Assembly (NCBI RefSeq): GCF_905475345.1
Contig: NC_066586.1
Span: 10,604,400 to 10,668,399 of the forward strand
Origin: Vespula vulgaris
Lineage: Eukaryota; Arthropoda; Insecta; Hymenoptera; Vespidae
DNA length: 64,000 bases
Reading direction: 5' to 3'
The notes beneath the pieces were generated by a model. It saw nothing but the letters and a program-made list of their open reading frames with translations. It did no database searches and was not told where the DNA came from. The position numbers and the translations under genes are program-made. Of this stretch, positions 38,384 through 51,630 are shown in pieces (the first letter of the stretch is position 1; each line of letters opens with the position of its first letter).

Positions 38384-40301
38384 TTGCACATACAAACACA
38401 GACTTTCAGCTATCTCTACCGCTTCGCGTGTTACTCGAGTTTGCGCCCGAAAGTCACCCACCCTTTTCTCTTCTATACCGTCCATACTCTCTTCTATCTG
38501 CTACCAAACGACTCTTCGCCCAAGGATAAGGCTATCAAATGCACGTTGCGTCTTCAACCTTTGAGACACGGTGCACGATGATCTATAATATCATGATGGT
38601 ATCATGTATATAAATAGAATATGCATAAAATACGTTTCTAAAGATTTTTTGATAAAATAACTGTTTTAATTAACTTATTATATTACTATTATTTTCTTTT
38701 TGTTTCTTTGTTTTCAGCCAACTCCGATTCGGATTTTTCTGATCTCGATATTTCAAGTATTCGCATATATAAACATATATTGTGGAAGCGACGTTTTAAA
38801 TAAAAATTAAATAATAAATCTTTTCTTCCTCGACTTGTTTCACATCAACAGTGATATAAATTGACTCAAGACTTCTAAAAAAAATAGTGTAGAAAGATTA
38901 ATATTAAAAATAATTTTACGTTAATATTACTTATTAACGAATCTCTAACAAGAGAATTGTTATTCCAAAATGTTAAAATCGTTTCAGCAGTATCCGAAAG
39001 TAGTAAAGTTTCAATGATTCCCATGAATTCTTTCTTTTCTCTCGAATTCTGTTCCGATCCTTTTCGAAAAGGAATTCTAACGGGTATCCAGAGATAGTAC
39101 CAGCATCGAAGTCTCGTGCCACGTAAAGAGTTTATCGAAGAAGAAACCTGTTAAGGGGTAAAGGGTGGTTTGTGAGCACAGTAGAAAGGAGAGAGATGCT
39201 TGGGTAAAGGGTGGGGGTTTGGGTAAAGAAGCCTAGCGGGACAATCTCATCTCGATCCCGTCGTATATCGTCCTACCCAAGGCCCTACATCTCCTACCTC
39301 GTCCTACGTCTCTCAAAGAGACCCCGTACACTCTCTACGAGGCTCTCCTTCTTCCTTTACGTTCTGGTACGTACATCGGGTCCTGCGACCCTCGACGTGG
39401 CAAATTGAGCACACTCACCCTTCTGGAGAAAGCGCGTCGCGTTACGAGCGATATATGTGAAGCATTCGACAGATAAACGGCGTTCTCCTTTCCTTCCTCC
39501 CTCCCACCCTCTCTGTTTCTCTCTCTTTCTCTCTCCATTTTTTCTCTTTTTTTTATTACTAGATTTTTCTAGCTCCTTTCTTTTATTCTAGAGCACATAC
39601 TTTTTTATAGGGAATCTCAACATTTAAATACAATTAATAAACATTGTTGCTGACAAAAAAAAGAAAACATTCGAAATTATTATTTGAGGTAATGCAAACA
39701 AAATGTTAAAAACATAAAAAGAAGAATATGACGATCTATTTAAAATTGCTCACGTACTTTCGATAGTAATCAAATTCCTTTCCGAAATAAACAGCTTTCC
39801 TGGAACTAATGACGACGTTTTAAGATAAATACAGAATTTAATAAACTTTCTTGTTGAAAGAGAGACTTGTACGAAGACTGGAAGTAAGCAAAAGCTACAA
39901 ATACTAGAAATATAGAAAAAGTAGAATGAAACAGATTAATTTTTTCGTTCATTGAAAATCCTTTTCATCGACATTTTCATCGTTATTTTTAACTGAAAGG
40001 TAAAAAAGGAAGGCAAAACTCGTACAAAGTTTTGCCGTACGGCAAAAAAAAGAGAAAAGAACAAGGGCGGTGAACGAGAGTCGGTGTATTCTGCGAGAGC
40101 TTTTCATAAATACTGAACGACACTCAGAACGAATCCAGACACGGTAGTGGTGGCTACCACCTGAATCGTGCTCATCTTACGCCAGCGCGCGGTGGTTTTC
40201 ACTCGAGGTCTAATAAAGGGTTAATTAATACGCTTTAAACCGTCGCTTTTGGAAAGGGTGCTAGAGGTAGTGGAGTCCGGGGAGAGCCAGTGGCTCGACC
40301 C
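38384..40301. other. AT-rich unique DNA with one palindrome, no gene seen
   Basis: 38580-40010 is AT-rich with no recognisable relic. A perfect 18-base palindrome lies at 40030-40047 and is listed separately. Confidence 0.5.
40030..40047. repeat. Perfect 18-bp palindrome
   Basis: TTTTGCCGTACGGCAAAA equals its own reverse complement over all 18 bases. It may be a dimeric protein-binding site or simply chance. Confidence 0.9.
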
Positions 40302-40313
40302 ACAGAGAAAGAA

Positions 40314-40354
<41 letters not shown>
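40302..40354. repeat. (GA)n/(GAAA)n microsatellite
   Basis: GA units mixed with GAAA at the start, then about 15 pure GA units. Confidence 0.95.
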
Positions 40355-40356
<2 letters not shown>

Positions 40357-41095
40357 GAGAAAGAGTTGTCGCTTTTACACCGCACTGCCTGAAATCGAAT
40401 CACAGGGCGTTATTGCGCGTAGCCCTCGCTCCACCCCTTTTTACCCTTACTCGCGTTTTCCGCGAATTTCACCATTCTTAACGAGTTTTACGTAGCCTTC
40501 TCCAACGTGCTAATATAGAGAGGTGTTGGTAGAAACGAAATTACACGGCGATTTTCACAGTACATTCGAAATAAATAGAATTTATTAACAAAATTATCAC
40601 ATAGAAGAAATAACAAATTTTCGTACGTATTTAATCGTAAAATTTATAGAATGAGGTAGGATCGAACGCGTTTCTCTTACGTGAGCAAGAAAGTTCGGAA
40701 AGCTCAGAATAACGACAGCTCGCGTGGGAGATTGACGTATGTAATTACCAAAGGGCGCGTAATTACCCTTTCACTCGTACGATGTACGTATATAAATAGC
40801 ACTCTGCGCAACGTAAAGCCATGCACCAGACAACGAATAAAGTCGGCAACGTTAGCAGGAAAATCCGTACAGTAGGACTGCTAGCCAAGCGTCACTGCAG
40901 TGTGTAGCAACATCGTCTCTTCCTCGGTAAACCTAATTTATTTCATTCCGAGTAAGGGAGGTGTGAGCGAAACGAGAGAGCCCTTTTCAGGGTGGGCGCC
41001 AAACGGTGATGCCACCGGCGACTTGTGAACCACTTGTCGCTGTTACGGCCCCATAAATTCACGGTGCCACCGACGAAACGACGAAGCAAGCTCTG

Positions 41096-41129
<34 letters not shown>

Positions 41130-41850
41130 TTCGTTCTATCTCTCCTTACTAACACTCTCTCGCTCACTCGCATCTGTCTCTTATGGTCCCCAATGTTTGA
41201 ATGCTTGCTTGCTTACGTCTAACCCTGGTTTCAACGTCTACGCTCGACGAAACGCCTAATTGAAATCAGAGCTTTCGTTGTTCGGCTAACGCCAATGACA
41301 TCCTCGTAGAAATGATTACCTTTCGTGAGATTGCTACGATTATTTTTATACCCTGTTTTATTTTATAGTTAACGGATTCGACTCAAAGGAAAATCTAACT
41401 GGTTAAGGAAACTGACAAGAGTCACGGAGAGACATGAAACGCCGTAGGAAGAGGAAACATCAGCATCAAGGAGAAGAGAGTAAGAGAGAGAAACGGTAGG
41501 CTTCCTGCATCCGACGTCTCGTCGAGGTACGGAACATAACGAGATGAAGTCAGTGGTGTATGACGTCATGGTTGTGAGCGTCCTCTTCTCGTTGCGGTAG
41601 CTCGCTTCCTGGCGACTATTTCCGTGGAACGGCGGAGGCCGTCAACAAAGGACGACCAGCCAACCGACGAGGAAGGAGAAGACCCTTCCTACCGTATCTC
41701 TCAGTTAACCGTATCGCACAGGGTTCCTTCCTTCGTTCCTCGACCATTCGGCCGCTCTAGACACTCGATGTCTCGGACGAAAAGTCGAAGAGCCACGCTA
41801 CGAGATGAATATTTACCATAGAGATAGTTTATAACATAAAATCAAAGGTA
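40355..41850. other. Unique DNA with a paired TAATTACC element
   Basis: At 40741-40767 GTAATTACC occurs twice around AAAGGGCGC, similar to the element at 60 kb. A CT tract lies at 41098-41122. No gene seen. Confidence 0.45.
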
Positions 41851-41909
41851 TTCTCTCTTTCTCTCTTTCTCTCTTCCCCCCCCCCCTCTCTCTCTATCCA
41901 TCTATCTCC
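41851..41909. repeat. CT tract with poly-C core
   Basis: CTTT/CT units, then twelve consecutive C (41875-41886), then CT and TCTA units. The poly-C run may be a weak point for assembly or sequencing. Confidence 0.9.
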
Positions 41910-44900
41910 TTTCGGTCAACAATAAGAGAACCAACTGAAAACTTTTCCTTTTACGTTAACGAATATTAATTAAACATGGGAAATAAAGTTATATTAAAAT
42001 GGAAAGCTCGTCGATGTTCGTGCTATCCCTTTATACCTCCTTATCCTTAGGATAAAATGTAAACAAACCGATAACGTCGTGAGATCATTTCGTCTCGTCC
42101 CCGGAGGCTACTTTTCTGGTCACGACTCGGTGCTATCTTGAAGCGTTTCGTAAAATGCGTCAGGCTCAGACGGAGAGTGCAGAATGGAGGAAAGGAAGAG
42201 TAGTAGGATAGAAGGAACGAAGGGCCGAGGGTGTACGGCTGCTAGCCGTATATACGACGCCCCCATTGAACGTCGTACTTTGAAAACTTTGGACGTTAAG
42301 AGAAAGGGTAGCTGGCTGCCAAGGACGTATTGTAAAGGCTCCATCCGGGTGGTGGAAGTAGCTGGCAGTGTTGCCCCCACCTTCCACCATCCTCCGCCAA
42401 CACCAGCACTCACACTCACACCACCATCACCGTAGTAAGCGCGCACGGTGGCGCTGCTAGGACTTCTCCTAGACATGACTTCGATTTAAGGAGTGCCACT
42501 ATACGGGTTGGTAGAAGTGTTAGGATTTTGGATTCTATCAGGGAGTGAAATGTTCGGAGAAAGAGAGAAGGCGAGCAATGAAATGCTTTCATCCTACGAA
42601 ATCCGAAGATAGAGAAGAACGAGATTCACGCAAACGCGAGGAACCCATGTACGAATTTCTCAGGGAATCTATTTGCGTGGAACAAAAGATGAAAGGAGAT
42701 GTTTTTGGTATTCGTTCGAGAATACTTTTAAATCGTCGACGTTAATCAGAATTATATCTTATATACTTAAGTAAAAATACTTATTTTCTATTTTGTTAAC
42801 ATAAAGAATGATAAGAAGAAGGGAAACAATCCTAAACGTCATAAACCAGTGGATTCTTTCCAATACTATTTCTTTGGTATCATAAAACTAAAGACAGTGA
42901 AATTCAGAGGATTCCTTTGAAGAACATTTTCGCCTCCATCCCTCAGTTTCTTTTTACAGAAAAGTTAAATCTTCACCTGCATTCTTTAAGAAAGATCTTT
43001 TATCATCGAAGCTACAAAGTCGATACGAGAGCAACTCGAGGAATTCACACGTGCCTCGTCTTTTAGGAAAAACAGCACGTTTAATATTAGTGTTTCGCGA
43101 AGCTGAAAGAATGTTTCCTTTGGTCGTTAAGAAAGAAAAGTTTTTGCATTATCCTCGGTAGTTACTCTCCGAGTATCACCAATGATAGACTCGACGTAAC
43201 AATGGGCCATCAAAGATATCAAAAGGAAGTCATTTTCCATAGTTCCTAACGACTCTTCGTCCATTGCGTCAATGTAAAGACAGCTTTTAGCTCGGTACCA
43301 TTTGCCTATCTACCTTACGTACTGTTAGCGATGGTCGGGGTTGGTTGGAACGCCAGGGACTCGCTCTAATGAACGACGAGCGAGTGCGGGTGGGTCGGCC
43401 CAAACGACGCGAGCGAAGGCCAACAGGTCGCCATTAGAGCATACTGTTTCGAACTACTAATAGCCAATTCATGCGACCACCCAGCCGAACCCGGCTTGCC
43501 AACCTTTCCTTTGGACGCACTGCGACCAAGATCGTTGCTCCGCACGGTGCAAACAGAAGAGGTTTGTAGATCCACTTTACTCCCTGTCGTCTTTACTAAT
43601 AGCTCGATCTATAACACCAATAATTTCCATCATCTGTATTTTAGTGGAATCATACCCTCCTCTGTTCAGATTGATTTTCGTTGATAGAAATTTTTCGCGT
43701 CAAGTTTCTTATTAGTTCTGACTTTTAAACTATACCACTCCTATCATAATTGGAATGATTGTAAAGATTTGATAGGAAAGGTACGCGTTGGGCAAGCATC
43801 GTCGGTAACTACCTACGAATATAGGAGAGCTTTTCCCTACGGTCTGCACCCTCCTTGGTGAAATACTTGGTCGTCGTCTTGCGCGCTCTGCCCGCGTAAT
43901 TACGAGGGGAAAATTAAGCACCGACACAGCCGCCAGTCGGTCTGTCCTTTCGCTCAGTTAACGAGGAAGAAAGACAGAGACGTGAGCAGCACGAGAAATG
44001 GAAAGAGATAGTGGCGGAGTGAGCGAGTTAAAGAGAGGGAGAGAGAGAGAAAGAGATGAATTCAAAGGGGTGAAAGAGGAAGATAGCATGAAACAGCTAA
44101 CGCGACGAAGGAAGACGCTAGAGAGAAGGAAGGAGACGCGTTACCAACGCTTGCTTGACAAAGACGACAACGAAGAAGAGTCTCTGGCAAGCAACCACCA
44201 GTCTTCTTAGCCTTAGATCTTGGCAATGGATCGAGCCACAAAGCAGCCATTAAAAGATCATATCACCCGGCAGCATGGCTTTAGAAATCAACCAGTGAGA
44301 TATCTCCTTCATAGACTCGAAAGTCGAACAGAAACGTCTGTTCTCTTTCCGTTTCTATCATTTGGTTGTATGATCTTGTAAGATTTCTTCGATTTGCTCT
44401 CTACTGCTTACACTAATTACATCGGCTAATCATTTATTCTACGACATTGGCCTTAATTTCGACGATGGCTTAAATTTGAAATTTCTTTTAAAGTGAAACA
44501 TCCAAATGACCAAAGTTGTTGAAACAAAGTTTTCTAACCGAAAGATTCGCGTATAAGAGTAGGTAAATGCACTCTCACGTCTCTGAATGAGAGTTCTATT
44601 TTTTCAAGTTTCTACGTGGGACATCGCTTGTCTCTCGACTTTCTTAATCCGTTTTACCACGCAGAAGATTATTTTACGAGGCTGCGGTGCCGTGGCATCA
44701 GCTGCGTCTTCGTCACCGATGCCAACCCCGTAGTAAAAACAGAAAGAGAGAAAGAGAAGACGATGATTCGGTCGCCCTCTAATGCGAGTTAATAATACTC
44801 CCCTATTTTTTAAGTCACTATTTTATTTATAAGATACCACCGGGGCCCGAACGCGAGTAAGAATATTTACGGGGCGAGCGGTCGTTATCTCACAGCCGAC

Positions 44901-46091
44901 TGACTTCGTTCGAGCGGAGGGGAGAAAATCCATTTCCTCGAAAAATATTTTCCTATGAAAATCCTACTTCTTCCGCTCGATATATCCATGTATCGAAAGA
45001 AAGAAAAGAAGCGAGCTTCTTACATCTTCCTTTCGATTTTGTCAAAGGCCTTCAATACTTTGTGAAAAACGCACGTAATCGATGATAGGTACATGTCTAT
45101 ATAACGTTTCAAAAGCATCGTTTACCATTCGACAAAGGGATTGGTAAGAGAACGAGAGAGGAAGCGGGGGGAAACCCCGACGTGGTAGGAACTGGACAAA
45201 AGCGGTCGTTGCGGTAATTATCGTCGACATGGGCGAGAGGCGAAGTAAAAGGTAGAGGAGATGGTTGGTCCACGTGAACGACATGGTCGTCGTCGTCCAA
45301 GTCGACTTGAACGACGAGGACAAGATCGTCGAACGGGTCGCTCGCGCTGACTGGGCTTCACTGAATTTCCAGCCAGGCAAGCAGCCATCCAGAGAGAGAG
45401 AGAGAGAAAGACCGGTGGACAAAGTTTCCGCCAGTCGCCGGGGCTTCCAGGCTTCTGGAAACTTTTGGCCCTACCCTCGACCGTTCGTCGGTGGCCGAAG
45501 ATTGGACTTCTTTGTCCGCCCACCTGCTCTGACCGCTGGGTGCAAACACACCAGCTGCAGTAATTGCAATAAACGTCCATTAGTTCGAGGAAAACTTGTC
45601 GGTCCGACGGTGAACTCCAGCGACAGAGCGGAAAATCGATTGGCTTGTGCGCAAAACGTCCCTTCCTCTGAGTACTATAAAAAAAAATCTAACAGAGACG
45701 GTATTACGTGCAAATCTTTAGATATATAATTTATCATTATATTGCTTAATTAAATCATTCTTTTTTATTTAAAGAGAAATGAATAATATGAAAAAAATAA
45801 TGATACGTGGTGGAGAAAGTCCTGCTGAATTCAACATTAAAATAGTTTCGTTTCTATTCGATGTACGTTAATTAAGCTTTCTCTCTCTCTCTCTCTCTTC
45901 TGATTTCTGACTTTTCTATAGGTACGTCACGTTTACGAAATCGTACAGGAGAGAAACGGTACGAAGCTCTCCTCGTTCTAGCAAATCCATCGTGGATTTC
46001 AGAATTCATCTCTCGTCTCTGTGCGAGCAACGCAACCAATTACAATATTTTCCAGGAGAACGACGCGAATTCTGCGACGCCTTCTCTTTCT
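41910..46091. other. Unique DNA with short GA/CT tracts, no gene seen
   Basis: Short tracts lie at 44034-44056 (GA), 45391-45410 (GA) and 45879-45900 (CT). The 154-codon plus-strand frame at 45265-45729 overlaps minus-strand frames and has no recognised domain. 42730-43300 is AT-rich and featureless. Confidence 0.5.

Positions 46092-46123
<32 letters not shown>
46092..46123. repeat. (CT)n microsatellite
   Basis: About fourteen CT units, the first of two CT arrays 60 bases apart. Confidence 0.95.
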
Positions 46124-46180
46124 TCTGGAGTGTATGTAAATTAGACTTTCGTCGAAAGCGTCGCTTCCTTCGACATCATC

Positions 46181-46248
<68 letters not shown>
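46181..46248. repeat. (CT)n microsatellite, long
   Basis: About 30 CT units with few interruptions at the 5' end. The GA array at 46599-46645 is its complement, about 350 bases away. Confidence 0.97.
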
Positions 46249-46250
<2 letters not shown>

Positions 46251-46598
46251 TTCCACGCATTCCCATCTGCTTCTCTCTTTCTCTAAAAGCACATGGGGTT
46301 CTAACACCAGCGATGCCGTCGCTGATGGGTTTGTATTCTAATTTTGGAGCTTCGGTTTTCGCCTGGCTTTCCAACCAAGCATGGCAAGGTGGCATAGAAA
46401 GCGAGGCGGAACGAGCGACTGGTGGGAGTCGACCGGGATACGTTTTCTTGGCTGCATCTACCCACGAGGATAAAATCGCTTTTCAACTAATCCCAACGGA
46501 ACCTTTCGTCCTACCCCCCAAATACTTCAGCCAGATCCACCCTTCTTATTCCACCTTGCTCCGTCCTCTCCGTCAGCTGGGAGACTCGATGGAAGAAC

Positions 46599-46607
46599 GA
46601 AAGAGAA

Positions 46608-46645
<38 letters not shown>
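46599..46645. repeat. (GA)n microsatellite
   Basis: GAAA/GA units followed by a pure GA run. It is complementary to the CT array at 46181-46248. Confidence 0.95.
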
Positions 46646-46646
<1 letters not shown>

Positions 46647-49600
46647 GTGGATTTAAATACACGCGAAATTAAAATTAGGCCCATATTTGCATCTGGTAAT
46701 GGAAAAAAGAACACCGTTCTAACGTGAATTCTCGCCGACTTCGAAAGATAAAGAAAGAAAGAAAAAGAGATGACTACAACAAGAAAAAAGTTCGACCTTC
46801 GACTCAACGTATTAAGCTATTAAGAACTTTGTGCTTCGGAAGATTTATGTATCTTTAATTTAACGCTTATTTTCCTAATCGGCTGTAAAATACCTCGGAG
46901 ATGTAGGTACGCTAACAGCATGCTCGATTTAAGAAAAATGAATAAAGTCAACTTCGCGGAAAGGTAAGATAGAATGTTTAAGAAGACGTAATTTTATCAT
47001 CCTATATCGGATATATGATTATCGTGACTAATGATTGCAGTCAGTTCATGCATAGGTAAAGAAGAAACAAAGAGTAGGAATTCGCGAGAGAAGAGATCGT
47101 CTTAAGCGAGATGTCAGAAAGTATTGGAGGGTCGGCTAGAATTTGCGAAACCATCGAAGGTAGGTCGAGACGCAAAGACCTGTGAAATGGCCTCTTTTTC
47201 CCGAGTGACCCACCGGCAAACACGACCCCTCATCGCTGCGTGTTACCAGAAAAACGAGCCCTCCACCCTCGCACTTGGAGCCCTCCAGAAAAAATGCCTA
47301 ACGACTCTGCGACGCTTCTCTTCCTTCCTTCCTTCCTTCCTGTCTTTTGCGAAGATATATATAAATATTATATTTAAGATTTTATATGTCCGGATTACTT
47401 AATTTGCTCGAACCCTAATTTTGTGAACATGCCAGAAAATAAATAAAATGTTTTCTAAATTTGTATGGAAAGAGAAAATATTTTAAAATAAATCGAAAAT
47501 CAAAGGAGAGAGTGAGTGCTAATACTAAAGGAGACATCTTGGTGAGTTTACTTAGAAGTCTTAACCGCAACCTAACGATGACTATCGCCGGTATATCGGA
47601 AGAGCAGGAACTCGGATCTTATCGGAGCGTTACCACCTAAGCTGTTTGCGTCTTGTAAACTCGAAGATTACCAAAGTGGTCCCTCTCTATCTTCTCCTCT
47701 CCTTCGTCGATACGAGATAACGTGTCCGGCGTGGAGACAGACTCGACATCGGGTCCGAGGGTCTCAAAGTGGAAAGGGGAAGGAGCTCCGTAGAGCATCG
47801 AACGTATGAATCGCGGTGTCTAGGGTCTTCGTCATCCTGTTTCTCTCATCTTCCTTAGAAGGATACTAGAACTTGTATCAACTTGCATAGACACGAACCG
47901 TTCAAGAATAAAATCAACTATCATCGACTATGATTTTCTAAAGCGATCGAAGATAAATAACTTGGAGAGGAAAGGAATTGATCAAGTTTGATGAACTTTT
48001 CAAAAGGAGAGACAATTTCGACTATTCGTATCGAATAACGGTCCATCGTCGATATCATGAGTGCGCTCACGGTCAAAGGGTGTTGGCAAAGGCGAGAAAG
48101 TTATCTCCTTCGTCGAGCGGTGAAACTCACGAAAGTTGGTGTTTTCGCGCGAAGGGAGACGAAGTAACGGCGACTGTGCTGGAATCGCGGATTCACCGAG
48201 CAAGTAATAACTTGGTGGAAAGTGGGAAGAGTCCGTTGGCTGTGGTATCGCGCTTAGGAAACACGTACGAAAGCTGGATAAGCAAGAGTCGAGCGAACTT
48301 CATTCGTGGGCTGACGCGTTCGGAATTGGTTATAGGTAACGCGAATACCACGTACGCAACTCTCTTCTCTCTTGTCTAGTAGTCCTCTGTTCACCTGGAT
48401 TCACCTAATTTTCTCTCTCTCTCTCTCTCTCCCTCGCTCTCTCTTTCTCTTATACATATATAGGTATACATAGATATATAGAAACACAGGAACACACTCT
48501 CTATCTCTCCTTTTCCCATCGTTTCGCACCCCCTATCTCTCACTCCGAAATCCCCTCGTACGAGAATGCAATAACGAGTGGGAAGTTGCGCTCGTCTCTT
48601 TGGGTCCAACTACCCTCAGACGGCAGTGACGACGACGACGACAACGACGAGGAGGACGTCTTAACGCCACCGATTCTCTGTCCGTAGTTAGCTCGCATTA
48701 GTAATCTCCCCGAGGTGTTCTTGAATTCTATGACCCTGACGTGCGAGGCCAAGCGCCCGCGACCATTACGAATTCAAATTCGAATTTCGTCGAAGACAAC
48801 CTTCTATGACAGAACAAGAAATTATGCTCTTTTGTTCTGGCTAGACTAGCGAACCTGTCACCTTTGAAGGAAATTTCGGTGATTCGTGAATTTTTAAAGG
48901 GCTTAACTAAAGGTTTTGTAAATTATTTTACAAAACGAAAAAAGTCTTAAAATTATCTATTAAATTAGTATAATACTTTCATTTTTAATAAAATATCAAA
49001 ATATGTGGGAAATTTAATAATCTACTTACGTAACATTGTTAAAACAATCCGAATATAAAAGAATTATTAAATTTCGTAGTAATTTTAAATAAAATTACAT
49101 TATTTAATTTTGGTCGGTAAATTGATTAAAGAATTAAATAAAGAATTTGTATTTATTTTTTAAATTATTCGAACATTCGACTCACAATTGGTAAATACAA
49201 AATTTTTTATTTGGTTTGGATTTACTGCCGAAAAGAACTTCACCATCAATGAGCTAGACGAAAAAGAAAGATAGTCGAAAATAACAAATTAGAAGATTAG
49301 CAAGATGCAAAACTTAAAACTCACGAAAAATAAGTGTTTTCGAATTTCGAATTTATAATTAGTAAAACAATGATTACACGAAAGCACATCGTCTTGATTG
49401 AAATTGGCCAAATTTTCCAACGAAACTCTTTAGCACCACGGAAAATGTTTTTCTCTAATTTACATTCCACCTTTTACTATCTCTCTCTTTTCACCCTCCC
49501 TTTCTTTCTTTTCCTCTTCCTATCCTCATTCGCGGCCACTATCGTCGTAACAACTGTTACGATTCGCAAGTTTCTCCTCTCTTTAGTCACGAACCATTTA

Positions 49601-50124
49601 CTCGTACACTTGTTCGTATACTGTCCGGTTAATTAATACGCACGGCGAATATCGAGCAAACGTTTTCACCGATTGGGGGTTGCAGCAAAGACGTAGCAGC
49701 TAGCATGCCACGAAGAAAGCGATCTATTGTCTTGTATAACGAATTATTTGACTGAAAATTGTCCTGCGCCAAAGGATATCAGTCGAATTCGAACCCTTTC
49801 CGTCACGAGACGAATACAGAATCAACGAGTCGGTCTCGTGGGGAGTCGAAGGGTCGTTTCCATCGCCTTACGACCTAGCACCAGACTAAATTAACCATGA
49901 ATGGCCAATTAACTTGGAGACTGTGCCAACTAACCGGGCATAGCCGACGTCGGGGCCAGTTTCAACTTGATCGTTCTTGTACGGGTTAGACGTACCGCTT
50001 AATCGCTATCGATCTTCCTTACAAATTCGAATCTCTCCTGAAACAACTGAAAGTTAATGAGTTTTCAAAAGAAAGATGTAAAGAGCGTTGTCCACGAGCG
50101 TCATTTACAGAAATTTTAACTTAC
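46646..50124. other. Unique DNA, no gene seen
   Basis: Short arrays lie at 47315-47341 (TTCC), 48411-48450 (CT) and 48627-48655 (GAC-type). A 9-base-stem hairpin lies at 48914-48935. The 133-codon plus-strand frame at 47978-48379 is not repeat-driven but has no domain I recognise and no splice context. Confidence 0.5.
48914..48935. repeat. Small perfect inverted repeat
   Basis: TTTTGTAAA and TTTACAAAA pair perfectly around a TTAT loop. No U run follows either arm that would suggest a terminator-like role. Confidence 0.7.
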
Positions 50125-50206
50125 GGGAATAAAAAGCTTTTCCAACGTAGCATCGAGTTAATTCTTCACCGCCAATCATTTCTGTTAAAACGTCGGCTGG
50201 TGGTAC
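50125..50206 (-). CDS. Candidate internal exon of an unidentified minus-strand gene
   Basis: This 82-base segment on the minus strand is flanked by an acceptor (TTCTTTTCTCGAGTCCCAG) and a donor (TTCCC|GTAAGTTAA). Only one frame is open. It starts in phase 0 and its C-terminal part reads GGEELTRCYVGKAFYS. The other two frames stop inside the segment. Having a single long open frame that agrees with the splice phase is mildly in favour of coding. I do not recognise the peptide. The donor has C at its last exon base, which is weaker than the usual G. Phase does not join directly to the 58765-58827 segment, so another exon would be needed. Confidence 0.25.
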
Positions 50207-50474
50207 CTGGGACTCGAGAAAAGAAGCAACCCCTGGCACTCTCGCACCACCCTCTACGGGAGTCTCGTTTCGTACCGTCTTTCTTCGTGGTATGAGGAGC
50301 ACCATACCACGCGATGGTACATTTTTAATTACTTACACCCACGCAGCTGCATCGCGCGATGACTATAAATCAAGCGGAGCGCCGCCCAGCAAAGTAATTA
50401 CAGCTTGAATTTTAGATAATGTTGCCGCAAGCACGGCTCACCCCACCCACCAGGCCGTTCTCCATCCCCGAAAG

Positions 50475-50476
<2 letters not shown>
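50207..50476. other. Unique DNA, no gene seen
   Basis: Short unique stretch between the candidate exon and the CT array, with several TAATTAC words (50346, 50391) of homeodomain type. Confidence 0.4.

Positions 50477-50514
<38 letters not shown>
50477..50514. repeat. (CT)n microsatellite
   Basis: About nineteen CT units. Confidence 0.97.
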
Positions 50515-50516
<2 letters not shown>

Positions 50517-51233
50517 CTTTCCTCGCTCAGAACACTCCCACCCGTTCGACCCCTCGATTCTTTGCGATCCACCGTAAATAAGTCGCGAGATGGTTTTTCT
50601 CCAAAGTCATTTTTCACGTTCCACCATTTACTTAAATATATCACGATAATATATCGATTCGAATTCTCGAATTACTTAGCAATCGATTCGAATTTGAATT
50701 CATTTCCTTTCAAAATCGAAGGAGGTACCGGCGAACGACGTCGAAATTGTTTACATAATTATGCGCCAATTAAGAGAATGGGCTAAGAGGAGATAAGAGT
50801 CGAAGTACAGGGTGGGAAAAACGAGGCAAGAGGATCAGTAGCAAGTAGCGAGACGAGAGCCGGCAACCATCTCGATTCCCGCGCAATTAAGGTGCGGTTG
50901 AGAAAACCTAAAAAAAGGCACGCTAGGAAAGAGTGGAATTTAATTAGGAGCTCGTGCTCTCTCGTATTTTCAGGCAGCCATGAAGGAGCAAGATAGATTG
51001 GAATAAAGAGAACAGGAGAAACAGAAAGAGAAAGAGAAAGAGAGAGAGAAAGAGTGAAAGTTATCGAACTGGTTAAGTTATAAGGAGAAAGAGGTTGGAA
51101 GGGAGGAGTGAGATGGAGGAAAAGATAGGGAATACGAGCAGTAGGGTATCGTCAGCGAAGACATAACAATCAGGAATATGATAACACGCGGGACGGATGC
51201 TTGCCTTCATCTCAAACCTTCGCGAGAACGTTG

Positions 51234-51237
<4 letters not shown>
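50515..51237. other. Unique DNA with a GA tract, no gene seen
   Basis: A purine-rich GA/GAAA tract lies at 51021-51056. No exon or RNA gene is evident. Confidence 0.5.

Positions 51238-51269
<32 letters not shown>
51238..51269. repeat. (GA)n microsatellite
   Basis: About fifteen GA units, complementary to the CT array at 51562-51630. Confidence 0.95.
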
Positions 51270-51271
<2 letters not shown>

Positions 51272-51560
51272 TTAACAGGGAGCGACGGGGTGAGTGGGAG
51301 GGAGAGACAGGGGGGGAGTGGAAGAAGCAGAGCGAGATGAAAGATGATGAGTGAAGGAGTCGCGGCGACGGCAGGGAGGAGGGCGCTTAATTAGAGCCAG
51401 ACTTCCGTAGGATGCTTGAGGCTTCCCTACGCTCTAAACTTCTATCTTACCACAGTTTATCCGCGTAAAGTGGCTATCTCGAAATTACCCTCGAAATTAT
51501 ATCGAATTTCGGTGCTGGCCGCGTTTCGCTCGATCCATCATCGTGTACGAAGCACTCCTG

Positions 51561-51561
<1 letters not shown>
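51270..51561. other. Unique DNA between GA and CT arrays
   Basis: GC-moderate unique sequence with a purine-rich left part. It would form the loop if the flanking arrays paired. Confidence 0.5.
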
Positions 51562-51618
<57 letters not shown>

Positions 51619-51630
51619 TCTCTTTCTCTG
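51562..51630. repeat. (CT)n microsatellite, long
   Basis: About 24 pure CT units followed by CTTT variants, one of the longest arrays here. Confidence 0.97.

Noticed and set aside
47978..48379. 133-codon plus-strand frame with non-repetitive sequence
   Set aside because: No recognised domain, no good acceptor at its start or donor at its end, and an overlapping minus-strand frame of 67 codons.
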